From contig JAJDEB010000023.1 in assembly GCA_029260015.1 (NCBI GenBank), positions 543,457-607,456 on the forward strand: 64,000 nt of DNA, in the 5' to 3' direction. Under the pieces are notes generated by a model that was given only the letters and a program-made list of their open reading frames with translations, was not told the origin of the DNA and searched no databases. Below, piece after piece: positions 54,125-61,376 of the stretch (position 1 is the first letter of the stretch; each line of letters starts with the position of its first letter). A program made the position numbers and the translations under genes. The stretch comes from Phycisphaerae bacterium (lineage in GTDB: Bacteria > Planctomycetota > Phycisphaerae > UBA1845).

Positions 54125-55684
54125 ATGCATAAACCAAGTAGCCAACTCTTTCGCGCCACATTCGCCATCATCGGCGCATGCGCGTTGGCTGGCTGCGAAT
54201 TCGCAACCGACTCCAAGAGCGACTCCGGTTCGCGCACCGCACCAATCACTGTTCACATTCAACCAAGCCACAATCTGGAACTGCCCCACGTCGGAAGCGT
54301 CCGCGCCTATCGCCCCACTTGTCTGGCCAGCTTGCGAACCGAAGATGGCGACCGTATCCCCGATGCGCTATCGCCCAGCGCCGTAATGTTCGAACTGAAC
54401 ATAACCACCACACAGTTCGATCAACTTAATGCCGAACTGACCGACCGCGATCAAGGCACAACATCCGCGTTGATCCAACTGAAAGATGCTCCAAACGAAA
54501 ACTCAAGCGCAAGTTGCCAAGACACGAACCTGTCAACCGAAGCCACCAGCCTCCTCGCCGACAATCACGCCGTGTTCTGGGTCGACCCACAAGAAACATC
54601 TGCAAGCCCCAACAAACGAAACGTCGTTGTCGCGATCCCTGCAACCATGCTCTCCGCTTCAACGTCTCTGGAATTCTTCGCAGACGAAACATCCACGAGC
54701 GATTCGCTGGGCGGCGACCGCATCGAATTGGTTCAGGACTTTTTCTACCTCACCGTGCTCGGTGATTCCGTGATGTGGGGCAATGGCCTGCTCGAAGGCG
54801 ACAAGTTATCATCCCTCGTCGCCAATGCCATCGAGTCAGCCACCCGTCGCAAGGTCATCCGATCAGTCTACGCCATGTCCGGCGCAACCCTATCCCGCAC
54901 GCCCATCGACGAAGAATGCACGTTCCAATGCAGCGGCGAAGTTCCCACCGCCTATCGATCCATCAATTTTCAAATCGACACCGTCATCATGCTGGAAAAA
55001 TCCGACCTGATTCTGATGGACGGCTGCATCAACGATGTTGACATCGGCAAAATTCTCAACACCGAATCCACACCCGAAGGAATCATCGAAGCAACCGAAT
55101 TCTTCTGCAATGACATCATGCGCGAAACGCTCATTCGCCTTGACAGCATTGCCCCAAACGTACCGATCGTAGTCACCGGTTACTTTCCGTTCGTCAGTTC
55201 AAAGTCAGATTTCTCCAGCCTCTTCAATTGGGCACAAACGCAAGGCTTTGATGTTGGCAACGTTGACCTGCTCGCAGACATCGCAGCCACCTTCGCCAAT
55301 CATTCGGAAGTCTTCTACGAAACATCTACCAGCGCGCTGCAGTCGGCGATCATCGCAGCCACCCAGCAGCGCACGAGCGCCAACGAAATCGTCCTCGTCG
55401 ATCCCGGCATCGGACCGGAGCACGCCGTATTCACCGAAGACTCATGGGTGTGGGATTTGAAACTGGATCGCGAACTCGCCCGCCGCCTGGGCTTAGACAT
55501 CGGCCTAGTCCCGGAAGACCCGCAACTGATATTCCGCTCAAGAGCCTGCTTCGAAGACGGCTCCCTATCAGACCCGTTCACCTGCATCTTCGCATCAGTA
55601 GGCCACCCCAACGTAAAAGGAGCAAAAGCCTACGCAGAAGCCATCCTCAAAGCACTAAGAGAAACCGGCCAACTACTCCAGTAG
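54125..55684 (+). CDS. SGNH-like hydrolase lipoprotein
   Basis: The 519-residue protein starts at ATG 54125 (or 54116), with GGAG upstream; the frame continues further back but lacks a start signal. It has a lipoprotein signal (TFAIIGACALAGC). A beta-rich N-terminal region (about 40-200) precedes the SGNH domain, which shows block I VLGDSVMWGNG, a possible block III in LMDGCINDVDI and block V-like SVGHPNVKGAKAYAEAI. The fold is that of GDSL esterases. An acyl or acetyl ester substrate is the likely target. No operon partner is evident. Confidence 0.72.
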   Translation: MHKPSSQLFRATFAIIGACALAGCEFATDSKSDSGSRTAPITVHIQPSHNLELPHVGSVRAYRPTCLASLRTEDGDRIPDALSPSAVMFELNITTTQFDQLNAELTDRDQGTTSALIQLKDAPNENSSASCQDTNLSTEATSLLADNHAVFWVDPQETSASPNKRNVVVAIPATMLSASTSLEFFADETSTSDSLGGDRIELVQDFFYLTVLGDSVMWGNGLLEGDKLSSLVANAIESATRRKVIRSVYAMSGATLSRTPIDEECTFQCSGEVPTAYRSINFQIDTVIMLEKSDLILMDGCINDVDIGKILNTESTPEGIIEATEFFCNDIMRETLIRLDSIAPNVPIVVTGYFPFVSSKSDFSSLFNWAQTQGFDVGNVDLLADIAATFANHSEVFYETSTSALQSAIIAATQQRTSANEIVLVDPGIGPEHAVFTEDSWVWDLKLDRELARRLGLDIGLVPEDPQLIFRSRACFEDGSLSDPFTCIFASVGHPNVKGAKAYAEAILKALRETGQLLQ

Positions 55685-55706
55685 GCCCGCTGACCGTCCT
55701 ATCGTC

Positions 55707-55726
55707 ATTCCCGCGCACGCGGGAAT
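55707..55726. repeat. REP-like palindrome ATTCCCGCG-CA-CGCGGGAAT
   Basis: A perfect 9-bp inverted repeat with a 2-base loop, embedded in GTCATTCCCGCGCACGCGGG and followed by AATCCAG. This is the common bacterial intergenic repeat of that type. It lies 22 bases after the SGNH gene stop and directly before another repeat. Confidence 0.65.
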
Positions 55727-55738
55727 CCAGAAGCACGA

Positions 55739-55776
55739 GCGGGTGCCCCGCCCTTCCAGGGTGGGGGACTGACAAA
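55739..55776. repeat. Dispersed 38-base repeat, copy 1
   Basis: These 38 bases occur again at 62795-62832 with one difference (G to A at position 12). The unit contains the inverted repeat CCGCCCT-TCC-AGGGTGG and ends GGGACTGACAAA. Both copies lie just past the end of a gene. Confidence 0.85.
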
Positions 55777-55905
55777 GCGCCCATCCGCCGAATAACGCTC
55801 AATGCACGTTACCGGTTCTGAAAAGCGCGCAAGTTTTGAAGAACACGTCAATCAAAGTATCATCTCAAATTCGCCAACGGTCCCCAAAAAACCAAGGAGC
55901 CAACC

Positions 55906-56412
55906 ATGAGCATCGCCGCTTCAATCCTCCCCGAACTAGAACAAGAGATGGCCGGAACCCGCAAAGTCCTCGAACGCGTACCCGACGACAAACTCGATTG
56001 GAAAGTCCACGAAAAATCCAACACCATCGGCTGGGTGGCGTGTCATCTAGCCGAAATCCCCGGTTGGGTCGAAGGCACACTGACGCAAGACACTTGGGAC
56101 ATTCATCCCAAGGGCGGCGAACCACACCGCACCGCAGTCCTCAACAACCGCCAGGAAATCCTCGAAGAATTCGACAAGAACGTAGCCACCGCCAAGAAAC
56201 TAATCGCCGCCGCACCAGACGAAGAGTTCGCAAAATCATGGAAGCTGCTCGCCCAAGGCGAAACACTAATCCAACTCCCCAAGCTAGCCGTCATAAGAAC
56301 ATGGGTCCTGAACCACTCGATCCACCACCGAGGCCACCTCTGCGTCTACTACCGCCTGAACGATATCCCAGTCCCAGCTCTATACGGCCCATCAGCCGAC
56401 GAACAGCAGTGA
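55906..56412 (+). CDS. DinB-family (four-helix bundle, metal-dependent) protein
   Basis: The 168-residue protein is a DinB fold: LPELEQEMAGTRKVLERVPDDKLDWKVHEKSNTIGWVACHLAEIPGW, with the first ligand His in ACHLAE. Two further His in the helix WVLNHSIHHRGHLCVYYRLND make the usual three-His metal site. Members are thiol- or stress-linked transferases; a specific reaction cannot be assigned. Ribosome site AAGGAG with 8 bases to ATG. Confidence 0.88.
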   Translation: MSIAASILPELEQEMAGTRKVLERVPDDKLDWKVHEKSNTIGWVACHLAEIPGWVEGTLTQDTWDIHPKGGEPHRTAVLNNRQEILEEFDKNVATAKKLIAAAPDEEFAKSWKLLAQGETLIQLPKLAVIRTWVLNHSIHHRGHLCVYYRLNDIPVPALYGPSADEQQ

Positions 56413-56452
56413 TTCACGGCGCTAGATGATGCGCTAAGAAGTTAGTTCTCAA

Positions 56453-57487
56453 TCAGATGAAAATGTTTGGACCAAAGAGCACGTAAATTGTTAGGAGTGG
56501 ATGGGCCTTGCTGCGCTTTTCATCGATAACCGAAATGTCTGCTTCAAACCCGGTCTCTCTGAATCTTGAATTCCATGCATAGATTTCTTGGGAGAAAAAG
56601 TCAGAGGCGAAAAATGCCGCTGCTCTTTGCGGCTCACGCGATTCACAGTTCATTCGAAATGTGAGCGACTTGACGGACTTCAGAATAATTCCGAAGCCCT
56701 GCGTGTCAGACTTCTTCCACTCCGGATTCTTGCGATTCACTGGAGAAAAATAGTCCAATTCATTCTTCGGATCGTACTGCCTTAAGATCAGAATAGGCGA
56801 TTCTATGTCCAAGCCAGCCGCCGCTTTCGCCCATTTTGCAGGCAACTCAGCTGCATCGCTCCCCAGATGATTGAGGATATGCTTGGTTTCGTCCACACTC
56901 TCGGTAACAACGACACATCGATCATTATAGAACGCAAAGTAAAGCTCTTCATCAATCGCTACATATTCACCGGCATTCAATCCTCGCTCACGTTCAATTG
57001 ACTGAAAGACGGGAACATTTTCCACTTTGAAGGATTCCGACACATTTTTGATGTTCTCATTCTTCTTCAGTCTATCAATCAATGGCTTAAGAGACTTCTC
57101 TATATAGAGGACCATTCTGCCATTGTAATTCCCAACACCTATTCCTGATGAATCCCGAGTTATCGGCGTGAACTCAGATCCACCAGCAACTCGAACGAGT
57201 AGATTTGCCTTCATCGCGGAATCAAGGATTTCATTGAACAATTCGCTGGCTTCAGGGTCATTTGATCCGTGATCAATGCTGCGACGAATATCGTCCTTCA
57301 GAATCGAATCATCTGACACCAATTCCTCATATCGCATGACCAAGACACTTTGCGTCTCGGGTGGCATAGCGCTTACAAATTGCATGTTGGTGGGAACGCC
57401 CGCAACTATTACGCTTGGTGTTGTACAAATCCAAATCGAAACCAGCACACACCATGGTACCGACGAATTGTTTGTAGATGATTTCAT
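56453..57487 (-). CDS. Exported protein of unknown function, AT-rich
   Basis: The 344-residue protein has a signal peptide (CVLVSIWICTTPSVIVAG). The rest is mixed alpha/beta with a DETKHILNHLGSDAAELPAKW stretch and no recognised motif. The local sequence is richer in A and T than its neighbours, which may indicate a different history. Its 5' end (57487) lies 95 bases past the terminator of the structured RNA at 57582-58353, transcribed the same way, so read-through would make the RNA its leader. Function unknown. Confidence 0.65.
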   Translation of the reverse strand: MKSSTNNSSVPWCVLVSIWICTTPSVIVAGVPTNMQFVSAMPPETQSVLVMRYEELVSDDSILKDDIRRSIDHGSNDPEASELFNEILDSAMKANLLVRVAGGSEFTPITRDSSGIGVGNYNGRMVLYIEKSLKPLIDRLKKNENIKNVSESFKVENVPVFQSIERERGLNAGEYVAIDEELYFAFYNDRCVVVTESVDETKHILNHLGSDAAELPAKWAKAAAGLDIESPILILRQYDPKNELDYFSPVNRKNPEWKKSDTQGFGIILKSVKSLTFRMNCESREPQRAAAFFASDFFSQEIYAWNSRFRETGFEADISVIDEKRSKAHPLLTIYVLFGPNIFI

Positions 57488-57581
57488 TTTAACACCTGTT
57501 CATCCTAACCATTGCACAAGCTCCAATCTATTTGAATGCTAATGTTCTAGGCGATGCAACAAGAAAACTAGTGCAAAACGT

Positions 57582-57629
57582 AAAAACGAAAAGAGGCAGC
57601 GTCCGGGCTCTCTCGCGCCGGACCCTGCC
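57582..57629 (-). terminator. Intrinsic terminator of the structured RNA
   Basis: On the minus strand a stem of GGCAG/CTGCC and GTCCGG/CCGGAC, with one mismatch between the two halves and an 11-base loop, is followed by TCTTTTCGTTTTT. The loop carries one of the GAGAG motifs. Confidence 0.85.
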
Positions 57630-57729
57630 ACTTTCGTCCCAGGCTTGGGATTCATCTGTTGGTGCGTTTTGCCAGTCCATGTGAAGACTGGCCGCTCTCT
57701 CTCATGTGCTCTCTCTGCAACTGGAAGCT

Positions 57730-57830
57730 GGTGCGGGTCTCTCAGGTCCGTACCAAATCCTTTGATGTCGACGCGGGTCTCTCACCTCCGCATCAACCTT
57801 TGAAAACAAGCGCGGGTCTCTCAGGTCCGC
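57730..57830 (-). repeat. Three hairpin repeats with GAGAGA loops
   Basis: Three near-identical units, GCGGGTCTCTCAGGTCCG-like on the plus strand, begin at 57733, 57773 and 57812, about 40 bases apart. Each forms a stem of GCGG with CCGC (or its close variant) and a loop that reads CTGAGAGAC on the minus strand. The middle unit has ACC for AGG. Confidence 0.8.
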
Positions 57831-57920
57831 ATCCATTTTCAAAATGCCGTACAGCTCTCTCAATTCCGTACAGCGCTCTCTTTCGCAACCCGATGCCGAA
57901 ATAAATTTCAGCGGGTCGCC

Positions 57921-57951
57921 CCTCGACAGAAGGAGGTAGTTTCCGTCGAGG
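57921..57951 (-). other. Hairpin exposing an anti-Shine-Dalgarno sequence
   Basis: Within the structured RNA, CCTCGAC (57921-57927) pairs with GTCGAGG (57945-57951). The 17-base loop on the minus strand contains ACCTCCTT, the anti-Shine-Dalgarno sequence at the 3' end of 16S rRNA (plus-strand complement AAGGAGGT at 57930-57937). Confidence 0.6.
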
Positions 57952-58359
57952 CTCCTCTCTCCCGATGTGCCGAATGACCGAAGCAGGTCAAGTCATCGGC
58001 GCACACCAACAGATATAGCGATCACAGGCAGTCATTCTGACAAGCAGAACAGAACCTGAAATGCACAACACAGTGCCTACAACTCAGCGCACTTACTAGG
58101 GCGTACTTTTTGGAACGCTCTCTCTAACTTATCCGTAGCCCGCTGGTTCAATCAGATTCCGCTCGATCAATCGGCAACAAAGTACATTTGCATATCGACA
58201 CAAACTGTGCCAGAGATGCAAACCACGTCAACGAACACCAAGCCTCACTAAAAAGACCAGACGGACGTCTGCCAATTCTCAAGTTACTGACGCTATAAGG
58301 TACTTCCAACGGATACGGCATTTGGCGGGGATTTGCTCTCTCTCCGCCACAACAACCAT

Positions 58360-58388
58360 ACTATACATCACAGAATCGGGGAAAGCAA
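58360..58388 (-). promoter_or_regulatory. Promoter of the structured RNA
   Basis: Minus-strand -35 TTGCTT (58383-58388) and -10 TATAGT (58360-58365), separated by 17 bases. Transcription would start near 58353, just before the first GAGAG hairpin. Confidence 0.65.
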
Positions 58389-58662
58389 CACTTCATTGGC
58401 GATAAAACCCCTATTCTTGATGCTGGAAACATCCTTTCACTACAGAATTTGCCCTAATTGCCGATACGACAAACCCTTGTGATTACCGGCCCAACCTCCG
58501 AATGAAAACGTTTTTTCTTTGGACATATTCTTGACAATCAACCCCATTTTTGTACCCTGTGCTACGTTTCGTATCGTTATGAACTACCCGTGGCATTGGG
58601 AATATCCCGTAACATGCCCTAATGATAACCTTCGAACCGCCACAAGACCAATCTCTGGATTG

Positions 58663-59664
58663 ATGCACGCCATGATTCAAATACCGATCCAACAATACCG
58701 GGCCAAACCGTTTATCGCTCGCTTGTGCACACTTGCGATCCTTGTTTGCCACACAGATTTGTGCCACACTATGGCACTTGCGCAAGACGCTGAACAACGG
58801 CAAGATGAGACGACGTTTGAATTGAACCCGGAATCCGACGAACCGGCCGGCGACGCCACTGATTATGAACAGCAAGATCAACCGGAACTACGCTGGTTCG
58901 GACTTTACAAAGCCCCCATCGACGACAACCTCGTCACCGATCGGCCCGACTTTACCGAAAGCACCGAAGCCATCCCCGTAGGCCGCTTCCAACTTGAAAT
59001 GGGCTATACCTTCACCTATGACCGCGAAGACGACGTCCGCACCCGCGACCACACCGCCCCCGAACTCCTACTCCGCATGGGCGTCGTGGATAACTTCGAG
59101 CTGCGTTTCGCATGGGCGGGTTACTCCTACACCGAAACGCGCGACACCGCCCGCAACTCAGCTGGCAGGCGCGTCAGCGACGAAGTCTGGGATCAGGGCG
59201 CCAACGACTTCGAACTCGGCTTCAAACTAAAGATCGCCGAACAGGATGGCCTCCGTCCAAATCTCGCAATACTCGGCGCGATGTCATTCCCCACTGGCAG
59301 CAACAACATTTCACCAGGCGACGTAGAACCACTGCTCGGCCTGCTCTGGGCGTACGATCTCTCGGATGATGTCGGACTCGCCGGCCAATTCCTCGTGGGC
59401 ACACCAGTCGAAGACGGCCGCCGATATGTGCAATCGGCTGCATCACTCAGCCTCGGCGTCTCCCTCACGGAGCGTCTAGGCACCTACGTCGAATACTTCG
59501 GGATCTATCACAACACCCGTGAAAGCGACTGCGCCCACACTGTCAACAGCGGGTTCACTTATCTGATCAACAACAACCTGCAATTCGACATCCGCGCCGG
59601 CGTCGGTCTCAACGAGGAAGCCGACGATTTCTTCGCAGGCGCAGGTTTGTCCTGGCGCTTTTGA
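58663..59664 (+). CDS. Outer-membrane beta-barrel-like exported protein
   Basis: The 333-residue protein starts at ATG 58663 (or 58672) with a signal peptide (RLCTLAILVCHTDLCHTMALAQ). The mature part matches the 'MetA-pathway of phenol degradation' transporter-like family (PF13557): TDRPDFTESTEAIPVGRFQLEMGYTFTYDRED, APELLLRMGVVDNFELRFAWAGYSY, NDFELGFKLKI and a final FFAGAGLSWRF, ending in Phe as outer-membrane barrels do. Role in uptake is inferred only. A longer frame to 58519 lacks a ribosome site. Upstream a TTGACA (58531-58536) could be a -35 box, but no good -10 follows. Confidence 0.82.
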   Translation: MHAMIQIPIQQYRAKPFIARLCTLAILVCHTDLCHTMALAQDAEQRQDETTFELNPESDEPAGDATDYEQQDQPELRWFGLYKAPIDDNLVTDRPDFTESTEAIPVGRFQLEMGYTFTYDREDDVRTRDHTAPELLLRMGVVDNFELRFAWAGYSYTETRDTARNSAGRRVSDEVWDQGANDFELGFKLKIAEQDGLRPNLAILGAMSFPTGSNNISPGDVEPLLGLLWAYDLSDDVGLAGQFLVGTPVEDGRRYVQSAASLSLGVSLTERLGTYVEYFGIYHNTRESDCAHTVNSGFTYLINNNLQFDIRAGVGLNEEADDFFAGAGLSWRF

Positions 59665-59747
59665 TCGCAATCGGTAGCACGAACAACTACTTTGGATTAA
59701 CCTAGAACCACACAAACGCGAGTCAAGTGCAACGGAGCCAACCAACC

Positions 59748-59915
59748 ATGAAGCCACTCAAACGAATCGCACTCTGGACCACGTCAATCTTCTCATGCAC
59801 TTTCATGTGCGGTTGCGATCTTGCCGACGCAGCCTCCGATGGCGTCTTCACAGGCGTGTCCGAACTGGTCAGCCGCATCATCCTTGCGATCTTCACCGGC
59901 CAACCCATCGCCTGA
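59748..59915 (+). CDS. Small lipoprotein of 55 residues
   Basis: Starting at ATG 59748, the product is a signal (KPLKRIALWTTSIFSCTFMCGC) with a Cys suitable for lipidation, then DLADAASDGVFTGVSELVSR and the hydrophobic IILAIFTGQPIA. GGAG lies 12 bases upstream, a little far. It follows the outer-membrane-type gene by 83 bases. Codon use looks real. Function unknown. Confidence 0.55.
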   Translation: MKPLKRIALWTTSIFSCTFMCGCDLADAASDGVFTGVSELVSRIILAIFTGQPIA

Positions 59916-60230
59916 CGCCGGATCAACTGCCGACGCCGTCCAATCGCAGTGAACGCAATCACAATAACGTGTGCCAATGGGTGCTCGCCACCCAGTGTTC
60001 TATGCGATCAGCCTCATGAACCGAATAGCTCTGGTGACATGAAGCAACGCCCAAGCGCCCGCACGCGCAACCCATGATGCCCAAAGGCAACATTTGCCTT
60101 CCACACCGCAGCGATTCTTCCGATACACACAACGAATGCGATGTGTTCAAGCATCACGTCGCGTCAAATTGAACATCCATAAACCCCACGCGGCGGGCCG
60201 ACGCGCCCATCGCCAAGGCGCGCGATCAAC
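59916..60230. other. Intergenic region with two hairpins upstream of the sensor kinase gene
   Basis: About 315 bases. A hairpin TGGGTG-N5-CACCCA (59978-59994) and a perfect 7-bp hairpin AAGGCAA-CAT-TTGCCTT (60084-60100) are present, neither followed by a T-run. They could be an operator for the two-component genes or structural repeats. No ORF of note. Upstream promoter not identified. Confidence 0.5.
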
Positions 60231-61376
60231 ATGCCCAACGCTCCAAGCACAACCAAGCCGCCATCACAAAACGCCACAGCGCTAATCAGCGCGATGGAAT
60301 CCATCGGCGATCTGCTACCCGTCGCAGTCAACCTCTGGGACGCTTCACAAAAACGCATCTATCAAAACCAGTTCGCCAGGAATCTCTTTGGCGATGGGGC
60401 AAGCCTCAAAGTCGAAATCGTAGGCACCAGCGATCAACCCGACTGGACCGAACAAATCCGAATCGTTTCGCAAAAATCAGAACCGCGCATTTTCGAATCC
60501 GTCCGCTGCATCTGCGCAGACTCACTGCCCCGTTCGCTCAACCTCTCGTTCCAACCGCTGCGCCTCGACAAAACCAGTCAACATGGCACCTTGCTATTAA
60601 CCCAAGACGTAAGCCGCGAGCAGGATCTGGAAAACCAGGTCGCACATTCTGCCGGGTTAGCCGCCGTCGGCAGGCTCGCAGCCCGCGTCGCCCACGAACT
60701 CAACAACCCGCTCGATGGCAGCCTCCGCTACATCAACCTCGCCCGCCGCGCCATCGATGTCGGGCAAACCGAAAAAATCGACGAGTACCTCGGAAAATCG
60801 TCAGCTGGCATGAAGCGGATGGCTGAAATCATTTCCGACCTGCTCGAGTTCTCACGCGGCACACCCGACGCCCAAGACGACCGCAACGTCAACTGGATCG
60901 TCGAAGAATCAATCCACATGCTCCGCGAGCCAGCCGACACCAATGAAGTCATCATCGCAGCCTGCCTCAGCGACGAAGACCGCATGCCATCCGTCGGCGG
61001 AACGCGATTGCTACAAGTCTGCGGCAACATCATTCGCAACGCCATCGACGCCATGCCCGACGGTGGTCGCCTGACCATTACCAGCGGCATCGTCAACGAC
61101 AACATCATCATCCGCTTCGAAGACACCGGAACCGGCTTGCCAGAAAACACCGACCAAATCTTCAAACCGTTCCACACAACCAAGAAAGTCGGCAAAGGCA
61201 CCGGACTCGGCTTGGCGATCTGTCGCGAATACGTCGAACAACTCGGCGGAACGATATCAGCCGCCAACAACTCGAGCGGTGGCGCGACATTCATCGTCGA
61301 AATACCAATGCATTCGCCCGAAGCACCACAAGCAATAGCCAAAGAATTGAAACCCAAGAAGGACTCGCCGCAATGA
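60231..61376 (+). CDS. Histidine kinase (PAS-like, HisKA, HATPase)
   Basis: The 381-residue soluble sensor kinase has a PAS-like N-terminal region (about 20-135), an H-box GRLAARVAHELNNPLDGSLRYIN (about 150, His in VAHELNN), an N-box GNIIRNAIDAMPDGG (about 270) and G-boxes FEDTGTGLPENTDQI and GKGTGLGLAICREYVEQLGGTI. No TM helix, so it is cytoplasmic. The kinase and the next gene overlap as ATGA and form a two-component pair; the PAS-like domain would sense an internal signal. Confidence 0.92.
   Translation: MPNAPSTTKPPSQNATALISAMESIGDLLPVAVNLWDASQKRIYQNQFARNLFGDGASLKVEIVGTSDQPDWTEQIRIVSQKSEPRIFESVRCICADSLPRSLNLSFQPLRLDKTSQHGTLLLTQDVSREQDLENQVAHSAGLAAVGRLAARVAHELNNPLDGSLRYINLARRAIDVGQTEKIDEYLGKSSAGMKRMAEIISDLLEFSRGTPDAQDDRNVNWIVEESIHMLREPADTNEVIIAACLSDEDRMPSVGGTRLLQVCGNIIRNAIDAMPDGGRLTITSGIVNDNIIIRFEDTGTGLPENTDQIFKPFHTTKKVGKGTGLGLAICREYVEQLGGTISAANNSSGGATFIVEIPMHSPEAPQAIAKELKPKKDSPQ

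Larger units (their letters stand above)
57582..58353 (-). ncRNA. Unrecognised structured RNA of about 770 nt with repeated GAGAG loops
   Basis: No plausible ORF covers this region (the 81-codon plus-strand frame has no codon character). Minus-strand transcription is bounded by a promoter (58360-58388) and a strong intrinsic terminator (57582-57629). In between the core GAGAG occurs 11 times on the RNA strand (plus coordinates of the CTCTC-containing sites: 58336, 58118, 57955, 57876, 57855, 57817, 57778, 57738, 57709, 57695, 57608). By chance about one would be expected. Several sit in hairpin loops: 58323-58349, 57812-57830, 57773-57791 and 57730-57754 (stem with one mismatch) and the terminator loop. 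Other stems: 57967-58004, 57921-57951, 57671-57692 (perfect 7 bp), 57638-57651 and 58258-58271. Two adjacent units CCGTACAGC-N-CTCTCT form a tandem repeat. No Rfam family comes to mind; a CsrB-like protein sponge is one model. Confidence 0.75.

Noticed and set aside
57730-57754. CTGAGA in the RNA hairpins looks like the CUGAGA signature of the TPP riboswitch
   Set aside because: The rest of the thi-box (ACCUGAUCUGGAUAAUGCCAGCG-like part and its pairing) is absent, and the motif is repeated many times inside simple hairpins.
57659-57904. An 81-codon plus-strand frame across the structured RNA
   Set aside because: TTG start, no ribosome site, composition of the repeats only, and the opposite strand carries a promoter and terminator.
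58531-58558. TTGACA followed by TACCCT as promoter of the outer-membrane-type gene
   Set aside because: The spacing is 16 bases but the -10 box matches TATAAT at only three positions, so I mention it only in the gene entry.
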